Positions 44,157 to 53,651 of a DNA stretch of 64,000 nucleotides are shown one piece after another. The notes under the pieces were generated by a model, which saw only the letters and a list, made by a program, of their open reading frames with translations, did no database searches and was not told the origin of the DNA. The translations under genes were made by a program, and so were the position numbers. The stretch comes from Bog-756 sp963738545 (GTDB lineage Bacteria; Actinomycetota; Acidimicrobiia; Acidimicrobiales; RAAP-2): assembly GCA_963738545.1 (NCBI GenBank), contig CAVTXA010000008.1, positions 1,054,001 through 1,118,000 of the forward strand, in the 5' to 3' direction. Each line of letters opens with the position of its first letter. The stretch's first letter is position 1.

Positions 44157-45117
44157 GAAATGGGCTCTGAATTTCGGCAGCACTGAGCGCCACACCTGCT
44201 CTGCCTGTGACATCAACGCCAACCCAGTGCGTACCGTCCTCGCCACCGCCACCCGCAACCTGAGCTACTGGCATCGAACTCAACGGCGAGAGGTTCAATG
44301 ATGGCCAAGAGCATCCGGTGGTACTCGCCCCGTCAACCCTACCTACCGGTCACCATCAATACGACCTTATGTGACGCGACGTCGGCTACGGCCTAGCGAA
44401 CGGTCCAATGGTTTCGTCCGCTCCCCGAAATGGAATCCTGCTGCGCCACCCGTATTGCTTTGGGTGGCGAGGAGCTGAGCGGACTGCTTCGCAGGGAGCG
44501 TCATTCGCCCGGTCACAACCGTGGCTTGTCCCCATTGGTTGGCTGCAAGGTCACTTCGGCGGCCGTGGGCCTAATCCACGCCTCTCTCCCGCTTCGTGTC
44601 GGCAAAGCGCTTTGGCTCGATCCGGCTGTGAAGTGGGCACGACGCATGTGATTGATGATGTGCACGGAGTCGGTGTGGTTTTTAGGTCCGAATCGGATTT
44701 TGAACATTCCGGAATGCGTTCGTCGCTCGCGTTCCGTCGATACTGGCACCCAATATCGATGATGAAAGCTCCCAGGAAGGGGAGCTCCCCGAATCTGCCG
44801 TCGCCGGTCAAGCAGAACGACGTGTCGTCTCGCCCGGCCTCAGACGGAGTGCTGGACGCGCGCAAAAACTCGTACCGGCGGCTGGCGGCCATGTCACTGG
44901 TCTGTCACTTATGGGGCATCGCCGATTCGATAACCACGGAGATCCAACGGTGGGTCAGCCCGCCGTCACAGGGGTGGGACATCTGAAAATGAATCCGTCG
45001 CTGTTCTGAACCTCGCGGGATGGTCGAAGTGCGCTCCCCCAAAACGACCGGACCATTGCGTACACGTAGGCCTGACGAGCTGCGTCGGAAAGAGCGATTT
45101 TCCTAACTCGGCACCGG
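44157..45117. other. About 960 bp without a supportable gene
   Basis: Open frames on both strands (the longest 192 codons, 44408-44986 plus) have no recognisable motif and odd composition. Several overlapping frames on both strands suggest decayed sequence. It may be remnants of transposon or catabolic genes. Confidence 0.5.
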
Positions 45118-45151
45118 TTGAACGGTTGTTCCTTACATGTTATAGTCGATA
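45118..45151 (+). promoter_or_regulatory. Promoter with TATA-N3-TATA-like site D before the binding-protein gene
   Basis: TTGAAC (45118-45123) and TATAGT (45141-45146) are 17 bp apart. The dyad is TATA-GTC-GATA (45141-45151). It ends 23 bp before the ATG, covering the -10. Confidence 0.6.
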
Positions 45152-45174
45152 GTCAAGCGACAAGGGGAGGAACA

Positions 45175-46491
45175 ATGCCGCGATCTGACCAGGCAAGGAC
45201 TTGGGTAACCAGGGGGGTCTATAAGCGAGATTTCCCGAAATCAACTATTTTGATTGCGGTGCCGATGGTGGTACTTCTGCTCGTTGGCGCAACTACCTTG
45301 AGCGGGCCTCCGAGTTACGCCGGCGCAGCGGCAACACAACCCACCCCGAGTGCCCACTTTCTGGCCTCCTCCCCAGTTGCGATCGGCTCGATCGTGACAA
45401 CGAACAATGCAATTCTTGCCCTTCCGGCCATCCCCGCATCGATCAGGGCGGCTGTTCGCTCCATCAACGCCCATGGTGGTCTCAACGGCCATCCCATCGT
45501 CTTTGACTACTGCAACGATGAGCTGAACCCCACGACGGCGGCGCAGTGTGCCAATCAGATGGTTGCGGATCACGTGATCGCCACGGTCGGAAACTTCTCG
45601 CTGTTCGGCTCCGCAATCGTTCCGATACTCGACAAAGCCGCAATCCCACAGATCGCTTCGGAGCCCTTGGTCCAAGAGCAGTACACATCTCGCTATTCGT
45701 TTCTGGTAGACCCCGGCGGATATGGATATGCGGAGGCGTCGATGATCGCTGCTCGTCATGCCGGAGTCCGAAAGATTGCAATCGTCTACGCGTCTGGTGC
45801 TGGTCTGGGTGCCGTAATCAGCTCCGCCGTCAACAAGGCCAAAACGCTGGGGATGCAGGTGACTGCCCAGATTCCGACCTCCCCGCTTGCCACGGACCTC
45901 GATCCCACGGTGCAAGCCGTAGCAAGTTCAGGGGCGCAAGCCGCGTATGTCGTTTTGCCAACCGGCGGTTCAGTCGGGTTTATCAAGTCATATGGGACCC
46001 AGGCTGCTAAGTACAAGGTCTTCCTCGCAGCTGCTCAACTCGATACTGGGACCATCCAGCAGTCGAGTGCGGCGAGTCCCAGCATGTACGGGGTGCAAAT
46101 GGTCGGTGCGGTCGTTCCGTTCTCCTCGGCAAAAACGGTTCCACTTCTGAGGCAATACGCGAGGGAAATGGCCGCACAAGCAAAGACCGGTGATTCTGGG
46201 GCATCCCCATCGCAGTGGGATCAGAATGGATTGCAGGCCTGGATGGTCGTTCACCTACTCGCAACGGCACTCAAGCCCTTTAGTGCGAAGCCGTTGACTG
46301 CCTCCACCGTGGATTCGGCTATGGACGCGGCCCGTAACCTCACCACGGGCATTATGCCTCCGTGGACTCCATCCAAAGCCGGCCCCGCAGGAATCCCTCG
46401 AGTATCGAATCCTTACATGTATCTAGAGAAGGTTAAGAACGGGGCACTAGTTCTTAGCCAGAGTAATCCCATTAACGCCTTTGGCAAGTAA
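45175..46491 (+). CDS. ABC importer substrate-binding protein (branched-chain amino acid/aromatic type)
   Basis: The ATG at 45175 follows GGGAGG. A signal segment (STILIAVPMVVLLLVGATTLSG) with a cleavage region near SYAGA precedes the type-1 periplasmic-binding fold: INAHGGLNGHPIVFDYCNDELNP and KAAIPQIASEP. At 438 residues it fits LivK-like proteins. Many relatives bind aromatic acids. It stands 238 bp before the fused permease gene. Confidence 0.9.
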   Translation: MPRSDQARTWVTRGVYKRDFPKSTILIAVPMVVLLLVGATTLSGPPSYAGAAATQPTPSAHFLASSPVAIGSIVTTNNAILALPAIPASIRAAVRSINAHGGLNGHPIVFDYCNDELNPTTAAQCANQMVADHVIATVGNFSLFGSAIVPILDKAAIPQIASEPLVQEQYTSRYSFLVDPGGYGYAEASMIAARHAGVRKIAIVYASGAGLGAVISSAVNKAKTLGMQVTAQIPTSPLATDLDPTVQAVASSGAQAAYVVLPTGGSVGFIKSYGTQAAKYKVFLAAAQLDTGTIQQSSAASPSMYGVQMVGAVVPFSSAKTVPLLRQYAREMAAQAKTGDSGASPSQWDQNGLQAWMVVHLLATALKPFSAKPLTASTVDSAMDAARNLTTGIMPPWTPSKAGPAGIPRVSNPYMYLEKVKNGALVLSQSNPINAFGK

Positions 46492-46728
46492 AACCACTCA
46501 CTGCAGCGGTTTCATCTCCTGTCCAGGGTGCGGGGAATGCTCGGGCTCAGTACGAACTAGACCGGGGTCGGTCGTCAATGTGGCAATCTCAATGCAGCAG
46601 GCCAATCAAAAGGGGGGAGGCGTCACGGAGAAGGTATGGCGGTTAGGCCGCAGTCTCACCCTTCCACTATCGGGAGCTTGTAGACCGCCAATCTGGCGTG
46701 AGCATCTCGTCAACTTGCTTAGGTACTA

Positions 46729-49512
46729 ATGCTCGTTTTCCAATACATGCTCCTTGGCTGTGGCTTGGGCGCCATCTACGTACTCTTGGCCCAGGGACTC
46801 GTCGTCACCTACCGAGGCTCTGGCGTACTGAATTTCAGCCAGGGTGCAATGGCGATGGCTGGCGCCTATATCTTCTGGGAGCTTAACGTCCAGCACGGAT
46901 GGGCCTTTTGGTGGGCTTCAATCACCGCGATCCTTTCGATGGCAGTCCTAGGCGCATTGGTGCATCTTCTCCTGATGAGGAGGCTGCTTACCGCCTCGCC
47001 GCTTATGAGAGTGATTGCAACCCTTGGGGTTTTGGCGGTACTCGAAGGATTAGCCACTATCCGATATGGCGCCAGTGATACGCCAGTTGCGTCCATTCTT
47101 CCAGAGACACGCTTCCAAGCATTCGGCCTAAGCGTATCCTCCGATCGGCTCTACCTTCTGGCAATCGCAGTTTTCATCACCTTCGTACTATACGTGCTAG
47201 GTCGGTATACGAGATTCGGCATGGCCATGTCGGCGGTTGCTGAGAACAGTCTCGCTGCAGCTGCAATCGGCTGGTCAACCAACCTTGTCTCCATGGTCAC
47301 CTGGGCCGCCGGTTCGGCCCTCGCTGCAATAGCCGGAATCCTCGTCATACCACTCATCGGACTACAGGTTTCCAGTCTCACGTTGCTTGTCATCGGAGGT
47401 ATGGCCGCCGCACTTGTTGGCGGGTTCAAGTCGTTTCCGATGACTCTCGCCGGGGGGTTGCTCATCGGAATATTGCAATCGGAGATGTCTGGATACGTAT
47501 TTCAGACCGGCGTTTCAGACTCGGTGCCGTTCTTGGTGATAATCGCGGTGCTTATCGTGCGAGGACAGGCATTACCGCTCCGCGGTTATGTGCTCGAAAG
47601 ACTGCCCGTCTTGGGAAGCGGCAAGATGAGGTGGAAGCCTGCAGCGATTGGAATTGCAGTTTTGGGGATAAGTATCTTGACCTACTTCCCCGTAGCACTA
47701 GTCCAGGCAGTGACGCTACAGCTCGGCACAGCGGTCATCCTGTTGTCCATCATCGTAGTCACCGGCTACGCCGGTCAACTCTCGCTGGGTCAGTATGGAA
47801 TTGCCGGGATCAGTGCATTTGTGGGCGGAAATTTGATCTCCCATCTCCACTGGCCATTTTGGGCTGCCATCCTTGTTGGAGTAATTGCCACTGTCCCAGT
47901 TGGAATCATGTTTGGCCTTCCGGCGGTGCGCACGCGAGGGGTCAACTTGGCCGTTGTCACGCTGGGCCTCGGTCTTGCTCTCCAGGAGCTTCTGTTCAAC
48001 AACTCGAGCTTCACGGGAGGCCTTCAAGGTACGCAAATCGGCGCACTGAATCTCTTTGGCTTGAATTTGGATCCCCTTAAGTATCCCTCTCGATATGCCT
48101 TGTTCTGCCTTGTGAGTCTGAGCTTTGTGGTTTGGATTGTCTTCAACCTGCGACGCAGTAGGACCGGACGCCGTCTGTTCGCCGTTCGAGAAAACGAAAA
48201 GGCCGCCGCCGCTTTGGGCATTAGCGTGGCAGGCGTAAAGCTCTACGCCTTTTGCTTGGGTGCCCTTATCGCGGGCATTGGGGGGATACTCCTTTCTTTC
48301 GGAACGTACTCGATTGAATTCAGCATCTTTAGCCCACTGGCTTCGATCTCGGCGCTGGGCTACGCCGTTATCGGGGGAATCGGTTCCGTTCTCGGAGGCA
48401 TCGTTGGATCGTTCTTCGTCGTTGGAGGGACCGTGTCATGGATGTTCAATCCCTTCCCCTCTGTCGTCAATTGGCTGCCGGTCATCGGTGGCGTCCTCCT
48501 CTTGGTTACCGTTGTCTCTAATCCCGAAGGCATTGTGGGAGCTGCGGCGGCGCGGTGGCATTTGAGATCGAGACGAGTGCTCGAAAGCAAATCTCGTCGG
48601 AGTCTGCGGTCGAGCCGCGCCCTAGAGGAGTCGAGTTCATCAACGTCCTCGCTGTTGACGATGAGCCGTGAGTTTCACGATCAATCGGTCGGAGCGGTGA
48701 CAGTAGGGGCAAATTTGTCAGCGGAGAACATCACGGTGTCTTACGGCGGAGCGCTGGCGGTCGATGCTATTAGTCTCGACATTGCCCCGGGGGAAGTAGT
48801 CGGCCTGATCGGACCAAATGGCTCCGGCAAAACATCTCTTATCGATGCCATCAGTGGGTTCACGAAGTCGACAGGATCAGTGAGCATTGACGGTCTCCCT
48901 ATCGATCGACTGCCTCCTCACAAACGGGCGCGGTTGGGACTGTCGCGGTGCTTCCAGGGACTTGAGTTGTTCAAAGGAATCTCGGTCCTGGAGAACATTC
49001 AAATTGCCTCTGATCAACAACATTGGTCGTCGTATGTGGGTGATCTTGTTCGTCCTCGCGTTCGAGTTCCTCTTCCGGCGCTTGCGGTTGACGTCATCGA
49101 CGAGTTTGGGTTGGTCGACTATCTTGATCAGTTGCCCAGCGCACTCTCCAATGGACAACGACGTCTGGTTGGGCTTGCTCGAGCAATCGCCGCCGGGCCG
49201 AAGGTACTTCTGCTTGATGAGCCGGCTGCTGGCCTGGATGACTCTGAGTCAACAGCGCTCACCACAGCTATTCGACACCTGGCCGAACGGCGAGGTTTAG
49301 CCGTCCTCCTAGTTGAGCACGACATGACCGTGATTATGTCCGCTTGCGACAGAATCGTCGCCATTTCGGCCGGCAGGATGATCGCCCAAGGTACTCCAGC
49401 AGAGGTAGCGCGGAATGATGATGTCATAGGTGCCTATTTGGGGGTTTCTAATGACACGCCTGTGGAATCGGTGGTTCCCAAAGGTGACCTCCTGAGTTTC
49501 CGAGCCCGGTGA
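46729..49512 (+). CDS. LivH-LivM-LivG fusion: two permeases and an ATPase in one protein
   Basis: Residues about 1 to 290 are a LivH permease (GSGVLNFSQGAMAMAGAY), 305 to 620 a LivM permease (YAGQLSLGQYGIAGISAF) and 655 to 927 a LivG-type ATPase with Walker A GLIGPNGSGKTSLIDA, signature LSNGQRRLVGLARA and Walker B KVLLLDEPAAGLDD. The three are usually separate genes. A Ser/Arg-rich linker of about 50 residues joins the ATPase. The fusion would fix permease and one ATPase in a 1:1:1 ratio. Confidence 0.92.
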   Translation: MLVFQYMLLGCGLGAIYVLLAQGLVVTYRGSGVLNFSQGAMAMAGAYIFWELNVQHGWAFWWASITAILSMAVLGALVHLLLMRRLLTASPLMRVIATLGVLAVLEGLATIRYGASDTPVASILPETRFQAFGLSVSSDRLYLLAIAVFITFVLYVLGRYTRFGMAMSAVAENSLAAAAIGWSTNLVSMVTWAAGSALAAIAGILVIPLIGLQVSSLTLLVIGGMAAALVGGFKSFPMTLAGGLLIGILQSEMSGYVFQTGVSDSVPFLVIIAVLIVRGQALPLRGYVLERLPVLGSGKMRWKPAAIGIAVLGISILTYFPVALVQAVTLQLGTAVILLSIIVVTGYAGQLSLGQYGIAGISAFVGGNLISHLHWPFWAAILVGVIATVPVGIMFGLPAVRTRGVNLAVVTLGLGLALQELLFNNSSFTGGLQGTQIGALNLFGLNLDPLKYPSRYALFCLVSLSFVVWIVFNLRRSRTGRRLFAVRENEKAAAALGISVAGVKLYAFCLGALIAGIGGILLSFGTYSIEFSIFSPLASISALGYAVIGGIGSVLGGIVGSFFVVGGTVSWMFNPFPSVVNWLPVIGGVLLLVTVVSNPEGIVGAAAARWHLRSRRVLESKSRRSLRSSRALEESSSSTSSLLTMSREFHDQSVGAVTVGANLSAENITVSYGGALAVDAISLDIAPGEVVGLIGPNGSGKTSLIDAISGFTKSTGSVSIDGLPIDRLPPHKRARLGLSRCFQGLELFKGISVLENIQIASDQQHWSSYVGDLVRPRVRVPLPALAVDVIDEFGLVDYLDQLPSALSNGQRRLVGLARAIAAGPKVLLLDEPAAGLDDSESTALTTAIRHLAERRGLAVLLVEHDMTVIMSACDRIVAISAGRMIAQGTPAEVARNDDVIGAYLGVSNDTPVESVVPKGDLLSFRAR

Positions 49513-49538
49513 GAAGCAATGATTGAGGTGGCTTTCGT

Positions 49539-50315
49539 ATGACTCAAGCGGAATCATCTCTTGATGCGCCCATTAAAAGGGGCCAATCTTCGGGAGAATG
49601 CATCCTAAAGGCGGTAGGCGTTTCTGCTGGCTATGAAGGGGTAAATGCAATTAGAGACATTGACCTTCACGTTTGCAGAGGCGAATTGGTGGCTCTATTG
49701 GGTCCAAACGGAGCGGGCAAGACAACAACGCTCATGGTCATGTCGGGAGTCCTGCAGCCCTCAGTGGGCGAAATCGAATGGCAGGGCGAGGTGACAAAAG
49801 CGCCATTGAGCAAACGGGCACGAGACGGTTTGGGGTTCATTCCAGAGGAGCGAGCCACCTTTATGGGTTTGTCGTGCGCCGACAATCTAAGGGTAGGGGG
49901 TGTCCAACCGGAGGTGTTTCTGGAGTTATTTCCTGAACTACGTCCTCGATTGCGAGTGAAAGCAGGAAATCTCTCCGGCGGCGAGCAGCAAATGCTAGTG
50001 GTTGGAAGGGCATTGGCGCGCCGCCCTTCTGCCCTATTGGCTGACGAGCTCTCTTTGGGATTGGCCCCGTTGACAATCGACAGACTTCTCGCTGCGATAC
50101 GTCAAGCTGTCGACGCGATGGGCATTGGCGCTCTGATTGTCGAGCAACACGTACAGAAAGTTCTCGAGGTTGCGGATCGCGTCTACGTCCTTAGTCGAGG
50201 ACGAGTGGTCGCATCGGGAACCCCTGGAGAACTTCGGGGCAGGATCGATGAGATTCACGAGGCGTATCTGTCTTCGGTGCCTTCGAACGCAATTGGAAAT
50301 AAGGAGGATCAATAG
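49539..50315 (+). CDS. LivF-type ABC transporter ATPase
   Basis: The 258-residue ATPase has Walker A LLGPNGAGKTTTLMVMSG, signature NLSGGEQQMLVVGRAL and Walker B ALLADELSLGLAP. This is the second ATPase of the importer and pairs with the ATPase domain of the fusion protein. It is followed without gap by the RidA gene (TAG and GTG overlap). Confidence 0.93.
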   Translation: MTQAESSLDAPIKRGQSSGECILKAVGVSAGYEGVNAIRDIDLHVCRGELVALLGPNGAGKTTTLMVMSGVLQPSVGEIEWQGEVTKAPLSKRARDGLGFIPEERATFMGLSCADNLRVGGVQPEVFLELFPELRPRLRVKAGNLSGGEQQMLVVGRALARRPSALLADELSLGLAPLTIDRLLAAIRQAVDAMGIGALIVEQHVQKVLEVADRVYVLSRGRVVASGTPGELRGRIDEIHEAYLSSVPSNAIGNKEDQ

Positions 50316-50705
50316 TGAGTCGCCGACCTGTAATCGTAGAGGGCCTAGACCACGGCACAGGCCAGTTCCCGATCGCAACACGGAGCGGGCCGTTCATTGT
50401 TTCGAGTGCGATTCACGGAAAGGATCCGGAAACGGGGCAAATACCGGAAGACCTACTCGGTCAGGTGGTGGGTGTGTTCTCGAACATCCGAAGGGTCGTT
50501 GAGGCAGCAGGTAGTACTCCGGCGAACATCCTCAAGGTGGTTGTGTTCGCCGCGAGACCCCGATGCCACCAGGTCTCTCCTAGAGACCCCTTGGGTGGAT
50601 CTATTCCCAGATGAATCGGATCGACCGGTGCGGCACACCATTGGAGGAGCGTTGCCGCCACCCCTTTTAGTTCAAGCGGAGTTCATCGCGTACCAGGAGG
50701 ATTGA
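50315..50705 (+). pseudogene. RidA/YjgF-family gene with a frameshift
   Basis: The GTG at 50315 reads VSRRPVIVEGLDHGTGQFPI and GPFIVSSAIHGKDPETGQIP, a RidA start. At about 50556 the frame shifts: continuing RidA sequence (DATRSLLETPWVDLFPDES, LVQAEFIAYQED) is in the next frame and ends at 50705. One extra G near GCCGCGAGACCC would explain it. It is either a real one-base insertion or a sequencing error. RidA proteins hydrolyse reactive enamines; some members deaminate aminomuconate. Confidence 0.8.
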
Positions 50706-50709
50706 AAGC

Positions 50710-51684
50710 ATGATCATTGACACCCATTCACATTTGGTAGCCCCACCCGGAATCAACGACGCATGGACGGCAATGGAGGGGGCTGGAGTTTACGGTGGGC
50801 GTCGGAAGACCTCGCTTTCCGATCAGGAGTTGATCGACGGAGCCGATAGTCAGATTGCGCTCATGGATGAGGTCGGAACAGATATGCAGTTGACATCGCC
50901 GCGACCGTACATTTTGAAACACTCGCATAGGCCTGGCGAGATCGTTGGTTGGTGGATTCAGAACCTGAACGATGCCGTGGCAGTACAGACAACGGCGCGA
51001 CCCCAGAGGCTGCGCGGAATTGGTGCACTCCCACAGCTCTCGGGTGAGCCGATAGCCGTTGTGTTCGATGAATTGGATAGGTGCATCAATGATCTGAACT
51101 TCGTTGGCGTCCTAGTCAACCCTGATCCAGGGGAAGGCAATGGGTTGACGCCAACAATGGATGACCCGTATTGGTTTCCTCTCTACGAAAAATTGGTCGA
51201 GATGGATGTACCAGCCCTACTCCACTGCGCGTCCTGTTACGGCCGTGAAAACTACAGCGAACATTTCATCAGCGAGGAGAGTCTCGCCATTCTGTCCATT
51301 CTGCGGGGGGACGTGTTCGAGAGGTTTCCTACACTCAAATTGGTGGTGCCACATGGAGGAGGATCTGTGCCATATCAAGCAGGTCGTTGGATTGCGCACA
51401 CAGGCCTGGTTGAAAACCTCACCCCAAGTGAAGCGACAGAACTGTTCCGAGACCGCTTGCGACAGTTTTGGTTCGATACCTGTCTCTACACCGCGGAAGC
51501 CCTTGAGCTCCTATTTCGGGTAGTCGGACCGGACAGGGTTCTGTTCGGAACCGAGCGGCCCGGGAGCGGCCATGGGCTCGAGGACGTCCGCCCCCTTATC
51601 GAAGGCCTCACCTCATTGAATGACGGGCATCAGAGGGCTGTATTCGAGGGTAACGCGAGGCAGGTGTATTCAAGGCTTGCCTAG
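50710..51684 (+). CDS. LigJ-like 4-oxalomesaconate hydratase (amidohydrolase superfamily)
   Basis: The 324-residue protein has the LigJ features MIIDTHSHL (His6, His8), VPALLHCASCYG, LVVPHGGGSVPYQAGRWIA, FWFDTCLYTAEALELLF, VLFGTERPGSG with the zinc-binding glutamate, and EGNARQVYSRL at the end. LigJ hydrates 4-oxalomesaconate in protocatechuate and gallate 4,5-cleavage. Strong ribosome site AGGAGG. Last gene of the transporter operon. Confidence 0.85.
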   Translation: MIIDTHSHLVAPPGINDAWTAMEGAGVYGGRRKTSLSDQELIDGADSQIALMDEVGTDMQLTSPRPYILKHSHRPGEIVGWWIQNLNDAVAVQTTARPQRLRGIGALPQLSGEPIAVVFDELDRCINDLNFVGVLVNPDPGEGNGLTPTMDDPYWFPLYEKLVEMDVPALLHCASCYGRENYSEHFISEESLAILSILRGDVFERFPTLKLVVPHGGGSVPYQAGRWIAHTGLVENLTPSEATELFRDRLRQFWFDTCLYTAEALELLFRVVGPDRVLFGTERPGSGHGLEDVRPLIEGLTSLNDGHQRAVFEGNARQVYSRLA

Positions 51685-51766
51685 CCGAGCGACTCTGGGC
51701 CGCTTTTCAGAACGTCGTTTGGTTGAGGGCCACCTGGGACACGCACCCTGGGGCGACACCGTCCCT

Positions 51767-51800
51767 TTGACACGGCGGGTCGAAGAACTATAAAGTATAA
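51767..51800 (+). promoter_or_regulatory. Promoter with TATA-N3-TATA site E before RraA-2
   Basis: -35 TTGACA (51767-51772), 17 bp spacer, -10 TATAAA (51790). The dyad is TATA-AAG-TATA (51790-51800), followed by ATCT. GTCCCTTTGA upstream matches the Rieske promoter region. Confidence 0.7.
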
Positions 51801-51860
51801 TCTAGAGCCTAGGGTGTAGCCAGCGAAGCGAACAGTCTGCACGTAGGGCGGAGGATGAGT

Positions 51861-52565
51861 ATGGCGCAGGATGAAGTGAAAGGCGATCGTCTGATCCCCA
51901 GATTGTTGGCCTTGGATACCTGTGCGCTTTCAGATGCGCTTGACCGAGCCGGGATTGCTGGCGTCGTCGATGGACTGAACATGATGTGGCCATGTGGTCG
52001 CGTCGGAGGACGTGCGATCACGGTTCGGCTTGTCACGGTGCAACCTGGCGCGGAAAGGCCAACTCGGCATCTCGGAACGAACGCGATAGCGAGTGCGCGT
52101 CCGGGGGACATCATCGTGGTGGACAATGGAGGCCGTACGAACGTAGCTGGCTGGGGTGGATTGCTTTCAAGTGGAGCAGTTGCAGCGGGCGTGGCAGGGG
52201 TGATCGTTTACGGAGCTTGCCGCGATGTGGATGAAACGAGTGCCATTGGCCTGCCGTTGTTTGCCACAAACGCCTGTCCACGTACAGCACGAGGTCGGAT
52301 CGAAGAGGAGTTCACGGGAGGCACGATCGAACTTGGGGGAGTGCAGCTCCGCCAGGGAGATCTGGTCCTCGCAGATCAAAGCGGCGTAGTGATCGTTCCG
52401 GAGGACGCCGCGCTAGGGGTGTTGGAGCAAGCGGAGTTAATCGCTGCCCAGGAAGCCCGGATGGCAACGGAAATTATTAATGGTGTACCGGCACTCAAGG
52501 TGATGAGTGAAAAGTATGAGCACTTAGTGGATCTAGATCGGTCCACAGAAAATGAGAAACTGTGA
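51861..52565 (+). CDS. RraA-fold aldolase-like protein 2
   Basis: Among the two ATGs, 51861 is better spaced from GGAGG (six bases) than 51855. The 234-residue protein has VYGACRDVDET and ADQSGVVIVPEDAA motifs of the RraA/HMG-aldolase fold and VVDNGGRTNVAGWGGLLSS. It shares WGGLLS with RraA-3 and overlaps it by four bases (GTGA). RraA-fold enzymes split 2-oxo-hydroxy acids or decarboxylate oxaloacetate. Confidence 0.88.
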   Translation: MAQDEVKGDRLIPRLLALDTCALSDALDRAGIAGVVDGLNMMWPCGRVGGRAITVRLVTVQPGAERPTRHLGTNAIASARPGDIIVVDNGGRTNVAGWGGLLSSGAVAAGVAGVIVYGACRDVDETSAIGLPLFATNACPRTARGRIEEEFTGGTIELGGVQLRQGDLVLADQSGVVIVPEDAALGVLEQAELIAAQEARMATEIINGVPALKVMSEKYEHLVDLDRSTENEKL

Positions 52566-53257
52566 GCACAACCATTCGATCAGAAGTAAGTAGAGCTGCG
52601 GCCGGCGCCGCTCAGCTGTCATCGGCCGTACTGTCCGATGCCATGGACCGGCTGGGAATCGCAGGCCAGGTTCCTTCCATATTTCGCCATTCCGGGACCG
52701 CTGTAATGGCCGGGCCCGCGTTCACCGTTAGGTATGAACCTGTCGGCATTGACGGGGGGACCGTCGGGGATTTCATTGATGACGTTGATCCGGGCTCCGT
52801 GGTGGTATTGGCCAACGCTGGTCGGATGGACATGACTGTGTGGGGAGGCCTTCTCTCCCAAGTCGCGTGCAAACGGGGCATAGCAGGCACTGTGGTGGAC
52901 GGCTGTTGCCGAGATATTGATGAGGCACGGGGCGCTGATTATCCCCTCTTTTCAGCCGGCATATGGATGAGGACCGGTAAGGATCGAGTAAGGGCAGAGG
53001 CGATGCAGGTGCCGGTCTCGATTGGTGGTATCCGAGTCAGACCGGACGACCTTATTGTCGGTGATGGTGACGGAGTCTTGGTCATCCCCAAGGAGCGCGT
53101 CGATGAAGTCCTGTCCATTGCTGAGCGGATTGAGGCAGCGGAGCGCCGGATAGCAGAAGGAGCCCAAGTTGGACGGCTCGATGAAGTAAGACAATCAGTT
53201 GGATACTTTGAGCTTCAGCGCAAAGCCCTGGACGAAATAGCGAGTGACGATGTCTAA
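52562..53257 (+). CDS. RraA-fold aldolase-like protein 3
   Basis: The 231-residue protein starts at GTG 52562. It contains TVVDGCCRDIDEARG and GDGDGVLVIPKERV and the WGGLLS motif. It forms a coupled pair with RraA-2; a heteromer of the two is possible. Distinct from RraA-1, which has YWGEI at that position. Confidence 0.88.
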   Translation: MSTTIRSEVSRAAAGAAQLSSAVLSDAMDRLGIAGQVPSIFRHSGTAVMAGPAFTVRYEPVGIDGGTVGDFIDDVDPGSVVVLANAGRMDMTVWGGLLSQVACKRGIAGTVVDGCCRDIDEARGADYPLFSAGIWMRTGKDRVRAEAMQVPVSIGGIRVRPDDLIVGDGDGVLVIPKERVDEVLSIAERIEAAERRIAEGAQVGRLDEVRQSVGYFELQRKALDEIASDDV

Positions 53258-53651
53258 CCAATCGAATATCCGCAACTGATGGCTTCGCAATCGTCTTGGT
53301 CGAGACGAGCAAACGTTTCGACTGCTTTGAACCAGCCGGGTCAGCAGCACGCGTCCTGCAGATCAGCATGAAGGCTCTCCGGGCCATCCAATGACCATTT
53401 CCCATGCAGTGCGTTAGCAGAGTCAGCGTGAAACGGGCGTGGATCTGCCATCCGGGCAATAGACGACAATGAGGTAGAGCGTTCGCCACTTGAGCAAAGT
53501 CGGCAGACCGAAATATCTACTTATTCGCGCTAGGTGCTGTTCAATGTCGTCCGTTGTCCGTACCCTTGATTTGGCGTCATGTAAGATATAATCTACAAGC
53601 GATGGCGAATTTAGTTTCTACGGCTCATCGTTCTCAACTAGGGGAGGCATA
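53258..53651. other. Gap before amidohydrolase, holding site F
   Basis: 394 bp with no supported gene. Frames on the minus strand have broken reading and unknown content. The 3' end holds operator F and the ribosome site AGGGGAGG for the GTG at 53652. Confidence 0.5.
53580..53590. promoter_or_regulatory. TATA-N3-TATA-like site F
   Basis: TGTA-AGA-TATA followed by ATCTA; TATAAT here also reads as a -10 (with TTGATT about 15 bp upstream). It lies 62 bp before the amidohydrolase start. Confidence 0.6.

Noticed and set aside
44408..44986. 192-codon frame
   Set aside because: No motif, no ribosome site, and overlapping frames of similar size on the other strand.
53082..53489. 135-codon minus-strand frame
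   Set aside because: Half of it is antisense to RraA-3 and the rest has no recognisable motif.
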